From Lepeophtheirus salmonis (taxonomy: Eukaryota > Arthropoda > Copepoda > Siphonostomatoida > Caligidae), in contig NC_052134.2 of assembly GCF_016086655.4 (NCBI RefSeq), forward strand, positions 12,338,001-12,402,000: a DNA stretch of 64,000 nt, written 5' to 3'. The notes below the pieces were generated by a model. That model was not told the DNA's origin. It was given only the letters and a program-made list of their open reading frames with translations, and did no database searches. Below are positions 21,341 to 30,776 of the stretch, piece after piece (position 1 is the stretch's first letter; each line of letters starts with the position of its first letter). A program made the position numbers and the translations under genes.

Positions 21341-22320
21341 AAGAGTTCAAAAACTCAATTGACTCATTTGAGAATATTTTTTAAGTATAGATTGAAATTC
21401 CTACCCTTTGACAAGTGCAATTTTGTAGGAGTCATATGAGAGTATCTAGAGGATTTGAAGAATTACAAATTTTCTTTAACTCATCTTTCAGCACTTTTTA
21501 ACTCATGTGCAGCAGGATTATATTCTTACAAATCATACAGACATTTACACATGGCTGGAAAACTATGTATGTCAAATAAAAGGAATTTTAATCGATGTCT
21601 CAACAAATGTATTTTTACTTTTTTTTAAATGCTTTATTTGTTGAAATTGGACCGCTGATTCAGAAGAATACAAAGAAAAAAGTATAACATACATATATGT
21701 TTGCCAAATTTGAACAAATTGAAATAGGTTATTTCCATAGGCAAATTAATGATTTGATGTGGAATGATCCACATGATGTGATCTGATACTATAACATGTT
21801 TATTAGTCATCAAAGGGTTAACATCTGTTAATTATAATCGACAGATGCTAACTTTCTGAATATATTCTTCTTAAAGCTGAATAAAAAGCACCCATTTTCA
21901 AATCTAAACAAAGATAACTCGAGTTATAAACATGATACAAACATTTAAAAAATGTTTTTGAAATATATTCACATAGTTTGTCCTTATCTACAAACCAAAG
22001 TAAATTAAAAAAGCTTTGAATCTTGTCAGTAGCTCAAAATAACCATTTAAGTAGCCATTAAGCTAATAGAAAAAAACCAAACTATGACCATATTTGGAAT
22101 TTGAGGATCCAACTCTACTAAATTCATCATATGTCCTTCTTGTACCATAGTTGCTATTGAGCAGTGACACTAACTAAAGCGAAAATGTGTAGATAATTAT
22201 ATTATGCAATTTAAATTAATTAAATTTTAAAGAAAGTTCTAAAGAGTCAAGTTGTTAGGCCACTAACATAAAAATGTACATCGTATTTTGTTATCAGCTG
22301 TAGTTTTAACTATTTATTCG
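21341..22320. other. AT-rich non-coding stretch
   Basis: No gene, TIR pair or tandem array was recognised on either strand. Confidence 0.4.
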
Positions 22321-22510
22321 CCATTTATCAGATTTCTGAACGTTGATTAGTTGAATTTGCTTTTGTTAAGCTCTGAAAATTGACCAACCATTATTAAATA
22401 ATAGTGAAGTCTATAGTTAAAAATAGTTGCATACCTAACAGCTAATTTTGGGCTTTTGTCTGTTGTTTTTAGTGGGATAAAGGTTGGGAGATACAATAAA
22501 TGATACAAAT
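22320..22510 (+). repeat. Family-C repeat
   Basis: It carries the complete block order of the family: TTTCTGAACGTTGATTAGTT, then TTTTGTTAAGCTCTGAA, a CTAACAGCTAATTTTGGGC block, and the terminal GGTTGGGAGATACAATAAAT. Other copies lie near 25,375, 56,998 and 59,220. Confidence 0.6.
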
Positions 22511-22552
22511 TTCTGTAACCAATTTCAACTTACACGAAATGACAGCGTAATT

Positions 22553-22662
22553 CAGGGGCGTCCACAAGATTATATTTTCAGGGGGGGCTTGGTTTTGGAT
22601 TTTTTTTTTTGAAAAAATTTAAATATTAAATTTTTGGGGGAAAAAAACAGCGGACGCCCCTG
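22553..22662. mobile_element. Minimal family-A MITE (110 bp)
   Basis: TIRs CAGGGGCGTCCACAAGATTA and (right end) CAGCGGACGCCCCTG are flanked by a perfect 5-bp duplication TAATT (22,548-22,552 and 22,663-22,667). This is the shortest complete copy in the window and defines the ends of the family. Confidence 0.85.
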
Positions 22663-23091
22663 TAATTAATATGCAAAATCACAAAATGGACGTTGAAAAA
22701 AACATTGAACGTATATCATTGAATCATTTTGGGGTATCTTTCTGATGAAATGATTTGCTCTTATAAACATGTTGTTCACCATATCAACTTAATGAAGTGG
22801 GGATAACTTAACAGCTGGAAGAGAGGGCCAAAGAATAATAACAGTAATAATAGCTATAAATGTGTATACATTGTCAGGTGAGAATAGAAATCAGTTTTTC
22901 TTATACTATATGAAGTACATTTATAAAGAGTTAATGGATTCACAGTTATCTAATGTGAAAAACGGCAAATCTGAGAGTAATAAAACTATGAATCATTTCA
23001 TGCTACATCAAACGCATGCACATACATACAAGTCCCTGCTGATCTTACATTTTCAATAAAAATACTTCACTTTGATCCATAGACCTTTGTG

Positions 23092-26000
23092 ATGTACATG
23101 GCTCCTATAAAAATCCGACTCCCAATCTTCATTCTAATTATATATTTTTGCTCTTCAACAACTTCTACAAAGCATTGTTTGTTGAGGACGCAGGATTTAT
23201 TTGGAAAAGGTGGTAATGAGCTTTTGTCAAATGCCATTGACAAAGAAGATGAGGATATTTTTTTGGTGTAAGTATTGAATCACAATTATTCATTTTAATA
23301 CAATCATGGGCATATTGATAAAAATTAATCCTTTCAGAGATAATCCAGAAGATATTCTCTCTAATTGGTTCATGGATGTATCGAACAAGTCCCTTGATTT
23401 GTATCCAACACTTATCAAAAGTTCCATCGTAGAAGAGCGCCCATTAAATCGTCTATCATTTCTTAAAGAATGCAGTGAAGATATATTTTTCACTCTAAAC
23501 AAGGAGAAATTAAGTCTCAAAGACCTAAGAGGTTCTTATGCTATTTATCCCTCTGTTGGATCCATATGCCGAAAAGATTTGAATATACATAGAATAAAAG
23601 GGTACTTTGAGAATGGGTTACTCCAGGGTCTATCAGAAATTGAGTATAATTCTGACCCTGGTGACGTGTTTCGTAGTTATTTTTTCGATGGTATTCCCCA
23701 CGGTTTTAGCCAAAGGTTTAGATGCAAATTAGGAAATTGTGAAGCGTTTTCTTCGAAGAAAAAGGAATTTCCAGAGTATTTAGATGAAGTAAGTGATCAG
23801 GGGCATCCGCAGGGCTGGAGAGACTGTATTCCCTGTAATAAGGAGTTTTTCTTCTTTTTACTAGAATTTTTTTGGTCATTTCCTTTTTTAAACTTTTTGA
23901 AAAAAAAATTAATTTTTTTTAAAAAGTCATGGATTTTTAAATTTTTCCCCTCAAAATTTAATTTTTGAAATTTTTATCCAAAAATTTAAATTTCATATAA
24001 ACAACCGCGAATTTTTGAATAGTTATGGATTTTTGAATTTTTTATCAAAAATTTTAATTTTTTAAAATTCCAAAGACAAATCCCACCCAAAATATATAAA
24101 AATATATATATATGTAGAAGCCCTGGTGATGCACAAATATGTAAAAACAGGTTATATAATTATTTAAAAATCAATAGATTGTTCAGTATTCCTACGGACA
24201 AAAAGTTGGTTCGGGATGGAAATTCAAGATAGGTGGAGGAGCACTCTTTGGAAAACTTGACCCACGGACAGGAAACATTACAGATTTAAATGCAGTCTAC
24301 ATATACCCTGATAATAAAACAGGATTGATGGGGAGTTTTGTAAATGACCGAATGATAAGTGCCAGACCCGTAAAACTAATTGGCTTCAAAAAAGAATCTT
24401 GCAATCTCCTATTACCCTCCGTGGTACCCCTATTTGACTATGATGATGGACTAGCAATGACTTATGAACCAGCTAATTTGACACATATTCACTCACCACT
24501 TTTACGAGATCCTTTTGAGGATCAATACATTGATGTTGGTGACTCAAAAATTGGGCTAGGAAGAGGAATTTTTGCAAAAAAACTTATCAAGCCAGGAAGT
24601 ATTGTTGGGTTTTATCAGGGAGTTAAGGCATCTAAATTAGAAGCTTATAAAAATAAAGAACTGAGAAAAAGTTCTTATAAAGTCGATAATGACTGGGCTC
24701 ATCCCAATGAGATACTGGATATTCCACAGTTTTATCAAAGGTAAGTATCAGTTAAATTCAATTATATTACTTTTATGATGTAGATCATTTCTAATTGGTT
24801 TACATGGAGGTAGTGTTGGATTGGTCTGAAAAGTCTATCAGTCTGGTCCTAATAAAATTTGTCAGTCCTCGGTCCGGTCCTTATCGGTCTTTTATGGAAA
24901 TTGCAACAGCTGAAATTGCGTAGTTACTACTAAGTTCGTTATTTGAGTACCTGAAATTTTATCATAATTCATAATCTCTTTTAAAGAGACATGATACCTG
25001 AAGTTAAAAGTAGGTGGCGTGTGACTAGAACGTATAATAGCAATCATTTATTATTTTCTTAGTTCTTAGCTAGGCCTGAAGAAAATAAAAAGATAGGATG
25101 GAGAGTAGGGCTGAAAGACTGATGATCGGTCCTTAGGACCGTTGAATGGTTAAAAAGATCGGACCGATAAAAAAAAACTGAAAAGGGGCAAAAAAAAGAC
25201 TGATTACGAAATCAGTCCTAGGACCGATCCATTACTCCATGGAAGCATTTTTTTTAAATCAAGAGTATGGTTCGAATAGTTAAATTAGACACAGCATTAC
25301 CACACTGTCTCAAAAATCTACCCTGTATTTTGATGTCAGGGTCGATGTTTCTGCTCCTTTTCCACATATTAGTGTTCTGAACGTTGATTGGTTCAATTAT
25401 AGTTATATTTTTATTAAGTTGTGGTCCCAACAACTGTTAAATACAAATTATATAGTAGGGAAGAACTGACTAACTAACAACAGATTTTGCGCCTTTCTTT
25501 TTGGAGCTAAGATTGTGATAAACAATAAACATGTGAACCTAAGTAGTCGAACAGGCTGGAAAAACTATATTGAAGATTTTTTTTTTCGTTTAAAGAAAAA
25601 ATATCATTTTGTTAACTAAACTAATTGATACTTTCATATCCCCCTCCCTGGTTGATTACGGCCCTGCTAGTTAAGGTTAATTATAGTCCGATAATCCGAA
25701 TATAACATTTTATTCACATTTATATGATTTTTGTCCCTTACAAAATTGATAAATTATTCTGATCAACCTAAGACCCTGTTGAGCAAGATCTATTATATTT
25801 TACAGACACATGTTAAACACAATAACTTTTTATATCTATAGTTTGAAAAACTACAATGCTACTCTCTGTCATCTCATAAATCACAGCCCATATCCTAATA
25901 CAGTATTTGAAGAAATTGATCATCCACGTTTTGGAAAAATACGCTCCATTCGAGTAATAAAACCTCTGAGACCTTATGAAGAGCTCTCAATTGACTATGG

Positions 26001-26208
26001 CTACATCCAAGACTACTTTCGCGTCCAAGACTCGTACAAATCAATCTTAGAACTCGGTAAAATGTTTTCGGAAACGGACAACGAGGATGACTACTACAAG
26101 GATCTCAAAAAACATATCAATTATCTAAAGACTAAAATTGAAGAATATGAACCTTATGTGGATATGCTGAAATCAGTGGGTGGATTAATTCAATCTGCTC
26201 TCAAATAA
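23092..26208 (+). CDS. SETD7: SETD7-like SET-domain lysine methyltransferase
   Basis: Exons are 23,092-23,267, 23,338-23,788, 24,187-24,740 and 25,842-26,208 (515 aa); all junctions are GT-AG and keep frame. A MORN-like segment lies in the middle (GYFENGLLQGLSEI, then FFDGIPHGFSQRF). The SET domain starts near residue 330 with GLGRGIFAKK. Residues 407-409 are NHS, the cofactor/substrate motif of SET enzymes, and IDYGY (444-448) supplies the C-terminal Tyr. For exon 4 the second possible acceptor (25,841) was chosen because it restores exact spacing to SETD7 between the 'DVPEPY'-like segment and NHS. SETD7 enzymes mono-methylate lysines of histone H3 and other proteins. The unusual point is the hydrophobic N-terminus (LPIFILIIYFC near residues 10-20), which looks like a signal peptide. 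Intron 2 carries a MITE. Candidate AATAAA at 26,488. Confidence 0.85.
23798..24125. mobile_element. Family-A MITE inside SETD7-like intron 2
   Basis: It begins CAGGGGCATCCGCAGGGCTG and ends GAAGCCCTG, flanked by a perfect 5-bp duplication GTGAT (23,793-23,797 and 24,126-24,130). It starts only nine bases after the exon 2 donor, so almost the whole intron is this element. Confidence 0.85.
24815..25240. repeat. Inverted GGTCC-rich element in SETD7-like intron 3
   Basis: The left arm carries repeated GGTC/GGTCC words (GGTCTGAAAAG, CAGTCTGGTCCTA, TCGGTCCGGTCCTTATCGGT). The right arm (25,115-25,235) carries complements (GATCGGTCCTTAGGACCG, GATCGGACCGATAA, CAGTCCTAGGACCGATCC). The interior is unremarkable. 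It is probably a foldback or MITE-type element. A family-C repeat follows at 25,375-25,540. Confidence 0.5.
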
Positions 26209-26669
26209 GACATCATTCAGAAACTTTTTTTTAAATAGTAGATCAAATATGTTTTCATTTTTTTGTAGTTATTGCCAATTCCTTCCATTCAAATGTCTGA
26301 GTCACATTAAATATTATAAGAGTTGATTCGATTGTATTTGACTGTTCCTTTCGAGGCACAATATTAAAAAAAATGGGACAAACATATATTTAATGTGTAT
26401 ATAATGTTTTTCACAAGGATTAATTATAACACGGATAAATACTCACTTCCTCAAACATGATTCAAGAAAACAAAATGCAAAAAATGAATAAATGCACGGA
26501 TATTGCGTACTGCATCATCATATAAGATGTTTTTGTACTAGCAAATTAGAATGAATATTCTGCTAATAAATTATTGTTAAAAAACCAATTTTTTCCATGT
26601 ACATTATTTTATTTCTCAATCAATTTACCAACGATGGTTCCATTAAATATTAAGAGTATTGGCAAATGA

Positions 26670-27871
26670 TCATTGCACGCATGCATGGTCTCTTCTTGTC
26701 GTAGGGGTATTCTTTTCAGCCAAATCATCTAAATGTGAGACTGTTATCACTAAAGGGCTTAAAAATGCATGACTTCGATCTTTGTGAAACAATATATGAC
26801 TTTTTTCGGGGAAATATTTCGTGCAAGGGTGTAAAATAAAGTCAATAATTCTATGTCGAAAGTTAGGAAATAATAGAACAAATATTAAAATCTTTAGCGA
26901 AGAATTAATTGTGAGCAACAAGTTTCCTGTGCGAGTTACGTCCTCGGGAATATCAAAGCGGAGTATATTAACAATCGAGATGAATAGGGGAAGAGCATTT
27001 GTAAAGAAGAAGAGTACTACTAATCCTAACACAATTCTTGTATCACGTAGTTCTGCTACTTGTTTTATACTAAGAATGAGTCTTCTTTTCTTTGAAGTGT
27101 AGTAACTGATTTTTCCAGTGATGGTCCAAAACATAACAGTAAGACCAAACCATGTCGTAACCTGTAAAATGATGATAATTGATTATCTAATATTATATGT
27201 ATTGAATTGATGTATACTGTTAATACCTTGAAAATGAGCAACTCCAATGTTAATCTATACAATTTGAAATACACAGGATGACACTTAAAATCCGTTTCAA
27301 ATACTTCCAAGGGATATGCGTCTCCATTGACACCCGTTTCAAAAAATAATGGGATATTGAATCCAATGGTAAACAGAACAACAGCTAATATGTATTTTCT
27401 AATTACAACTGTTGTTATTCCTGAACTCCAAGTCTTTGTGTCTGTAAATCTTCCATCAATTGCTAAAATTCTCTCCATGACAATTGTAACAGTTAAATAG
27501 TTACATCCAGTTACAGCAGCATGGAAAATAGGATACATTATAGGTACTGTTCGAGGGAAGATCCCATTGATGAAATCCTCAAAAGAAGTTAAAGTCGGAA
27601 CAAAAAACAACCAAAGAGAACAGAGTATAACTAAGCAATCATAGACCGAGAGGACCTTAATAATGGTATCTAAAGGTGGATACCTTGAGTATTTTGGAGA
27701 CCCATGAAACAGGGTTGAGAAAATTAATACATTTCCCAAAAGTCCAATAATGCCAATGATTGGAAGAATCCATCCATAAATAATCTTTTGATAGAATTCC
27801 ACAGGATAGAGCTGAGGATTCAAAAACGGATAATCAAATGTACGACAGTACAGTTCACTTTTATTTAACAT
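26670..27871 (-). CDS. FMRFamide-receptor-like GPCR
   Basis: Two exons, 27,871-27,227 and 27,161-26,670, give 378 aa; the intron is GT-AG, 65 bp, phase 0. TM1 holds GIIGLLGNV (the conserved Asn). TM2 is followed by a proline-rich loop. The TM3 end reads TVTIVMERILAID, where most rhodopsin-family receptors have DRY. TM4 and TM5 lie around the exon junction, KKRRLILSIKQVAELRDTR forms loop 3, and TM6 and TM7 follow. TM7 has LLLTINSSLKILIFVLLFPN in place of NPxxY; both variants are typical of the arthropod FMRFamide-receptor group, which binds RFamide neuropeptides and signals through G proteins. The ligand is inferred. The first in-frame ATG at 27,869-27,871 gives an N-terminus with an NKS glycosylation site. 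It converges with the SETD7-like gene, stops 461 bp apart. Candidate AATAAA on the minus strand at 26,608-26,613. Confidence 0.85.
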
Positions 27872-28256
27872 TCTTAGAAATGAATCCTAGGTCACATCTA
27901 CACCTTACATCACCTATAGACATTAATGAGAACAGGTTTTCGTAAGGTGTGTGAAGGATTCTGATGTTTTCATGTCTCTCAAGACAAAAAGGTTTACCCT
28001 CCCCATTACGCCTGGATGATTATAATACAATAATAAATGATATTTATGTGTTGAAAAATCTAATCCTTTTCTCTGAAGAAATTTGAAATCAATATAAGAC
28101 TTAATTTGTTTTTGGGTAGTGATATTTTTATTCGCTAATATAATTATTAAGAGTGAAAATACAGACATACAAAAACCATTTTTGCAAGACTTGGGTGAAT
28201 AATTAACTTATTAAAAACTATTTGCTCATAACGTAATTGCATATTGATATATATAA

Positions 28257-28919
28257 TTATTTTGGATGAGGTGTGGTACGCAAATAATTTTTCCCAGAAG
28301 GAACTTCGTGAGACTTATGCTCTGGGAATAACTTCTTGGCTTCCTCCTCCGAAATGGAAGGAATAACCATACAATCGCTTCCTTGGGTCCAATTAACTGG
28401 AGTGGCAACTTTCTTTTCTGCAGTCAATTTGAGGGAGTCCAAGACACGAATGATCTCATCAAAGTTACGGCCAGTAGTAGCGGGGTAGAGGATGGATAGC
28501 TTTAATTTCTTATCGGGCCCAATAATAAAGACGGCTCGAGCAGTCAAAGGCACTCCCGCAGAGTCCTTTTCCTCAGGGTCCAACATACCATAGAGCTCAG
28601 CAATTTCTCTCTTCTCATCTGCGAGGATCGGATACGAGAAGGTTGAGATAGAATTGTAGGCTTTGATGTCGTCAATCCATCCCTTATGACTCTCAGCACT
28701 GTCACAAGACAAAGCCAAAAGTTTGACGCCTCTCTCTTTGAATTTGTCGGCGTATTTCTCCACTGCACCTAGCTCAGTCGTACAAACTGGGGTGTAGTCA
28801 GCGGGGTGACTAAAAAGTATAGCCCATGAGTCTTTGATATATTCATGGAATTCAATTGGACCCTCAGATGATTCAGTCCTAAAATCAGGCGCAATACTTC
28901 CCAGAACAAGAGCCGGCAT
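28257..28919 (-). CDS. Prdx6: Peroxiredoxin-6 (1-Cys peroxiredoxin)
   Basis: A single uninterrupted 220-aa ORF starting at ATG 28,917-28,919 (MPALVLGS). It has the family's full length. The peroxidatic site is HPADYTPVCTTE with Cys46, and the sole-cysteine arrangement of 1-Cys enzymes is supported by the C-terminal domain DCMVIPSISEEEAKKLFP. His25, Ser31 (KDSWAILFSHP) and an Asp in IIGPDKKL match the triad credited with phospholipase A2 activity in mammalian PRDX6. It reduces peroxides and phospholipid hydroperoxides in the cytosol. It is intronless in a region where every other gene is spliced, so it may be an old retrocopy or simply a compact gene. The 3' third has been copied into a MITE at 20.3 kb. 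A GA-repeat lies about 160 bp upstream. Confidence 0.95.
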   Translation of the reverse strand: MPALVLGSIAPDFRTESSEGPIEFHEYIKDSWAILFSHPADYTPVCTTELGAVEKYADKFKERGVKLLALSCDSAESHKGWIDDIKAYNSISTFSYPILADEKREIAELYGMLDPEEKDSAGVPLTARAVFIIGPDKKLKLSILYPATTGRNFDEIIRVLDSLKLTAEKKVATPVNWTQGSDCMVIPSISEEEAKKLFPEHKSHEVPSGKNYLRTTPHPK

Positions 28920-28928
28920 TTTGATCAA

Positions 28929-30776
28929 ATATTATGTTAAGTAGGCGATAGAATATAGGAGGACAATCAAACACAACTGTATGATAAGAGGCAAGCAAAG
29001 CGATTGAATGCATTGGAAAAATGAAAAGAAAAAATGTGTCTTGGGGTCTCTGAGAGAGTAAGATTTGAAGCGAGAGAGAGAGAGAGAACTAGAGAACAAG
29101 ACCATCCACGCACACTACTGCAATTGCCAATTGTGTTTCGTTACGTATTCCTCGTAAAACTTGTACAAGGTACACTTTTTGTCATTCGAGCAGTATCTTT
29201 TCTAGATGAACCGAACCATAAATTTGCCATTGATATGATATAATAATAATTAATGGGATTCTAAGAAATAAAATATACTAAACTAATACAGAATATATGT
29301 TTATGTTGTGAACAAGTTGCAATTTATTAGTCTTAAAATTTATTATTCCAATACAACATTGATCATTCTAATGACCAACTATAGAGCATTTTCATTTGAC
29401 ATTATAATTTTCAAAAAAAAACCTGCCATTTCGGGGGCTCAAAGTTGATATTTTGACTACATAAAACCTATAAATTTTTAATAAATCTTGATGAAACTTC
29501 ATCTAATGACTATGAATAAAAAACTACTTGCATTAAATATGTACAACTTTATGCCAATAATAAACATTGATATTTGAACGAAATCAAAGTTATATTTACT
29601 TAAAATCCCTATGAAATGTCCAAATTTGTTGAATGATTATTCTTTTTTATCAACTAGGGACGAGAAAAGTAGGATAATAAGATAAAAATATCTTATTATT
29701 TCCATTCTGATAGTTAATTTTTATATACAATATGGAAATAAGATAGAATATCGATGCAATAACATATTTTTAAAATATTTTAGGGGCAGATATAAAATAA
29801 AATTACTCAAATTGTATGGTTATGATGAATTTATGAGTAATATAACTGAGCATTTAAACTTAATTATGTGTCACAGAATAATTATATTTGAGTAATTTAT
29901 GTTAAATTAGTCAGTAATTACACCGTTAATATATATATATATATATATGTATGGACTGTCCATGAAATATTCCATCATTACGTTATCCTCATCCAAAGAA
30001 GTACTGTAAATCCTCCATTTAAAATTATTTGTCTTATTTTTGGGTTACAACTTGTACACACATAATTTTTGCTTTCTCTGTCATATATTTATATCAACAC
30101 GCGTATTATAGTGATGCCCATATACAATATACTTGATTTATTTGGGGGGGCGGGGAAATACGATTCATAATCGCTATCAATTAGGACATAATATGTTCGC
30201 ACAACCCATATGACAGGAACGTCAATTAATTGGCATGCAACTTATATAACATCCTTAGCCTCACTATACATTTGATAATTATAGATAAGTGATCCATTTG
30301 TGTCTTGAGATTGTGTGAATTTTTTTTTTAAATACTCTTTTTGATCCTTAATTCCACAATGTTATTTTTTTCCCCAAGTCTTCTAACTTAGATAATAATA
30401 ATTCATACAACAATAAAAAGCGAAAGTTAGGTATATTCTTTACTCAAAACGATAAAAATACATTCCGAAGGATTAATTAAGTGCAATAAGAATAATTTTC
30501 ATGTCTTCAATATATTTTTTTTAATGGAATATGTTGTATGTAACATAAAATACTAATTTGTGCGAAGAAATTAAAGGAGTCTCAAGCCCAACCAGGAGTT
30601 GATTGCATCGCATGTATCAATTCATTTCGTTTAACATGAAAATTTATCCAAGCCTTGGGACAAAAGTCATCAACACTTTTTGACTCTGTAATTAATATAA
30701 CTTTCTATTAATTTATAATGAGGGGATATGAACTTTAAGATTTATAAATCCTAAATAGAACTGACATTTGTACATA
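28929..30776. other. Intergenic AT-rich stretch between Prdx6 and Dcp2
   Basis: It contains a (GA)n run near 29,073-29,088 and a (TA)n run near 29,929-29,947. Nothing else is recognised. Confidence 0.5.

Noticed and set aside
25806..25841. Alternative upstream acceptor for SETD7-like exon 4
   Set aside because: It keeps frame but inserts 12 residues where SETD7 has none; the acceptor at 25,841 gives exact colinearity. It could be a minor isoform.
28920..28928. Three-codon N-terminal extension of peroxiredoxin-6
   Set aside because: It would start at TTG; the ATG at 28,919 matches the family's usual N-terminus.
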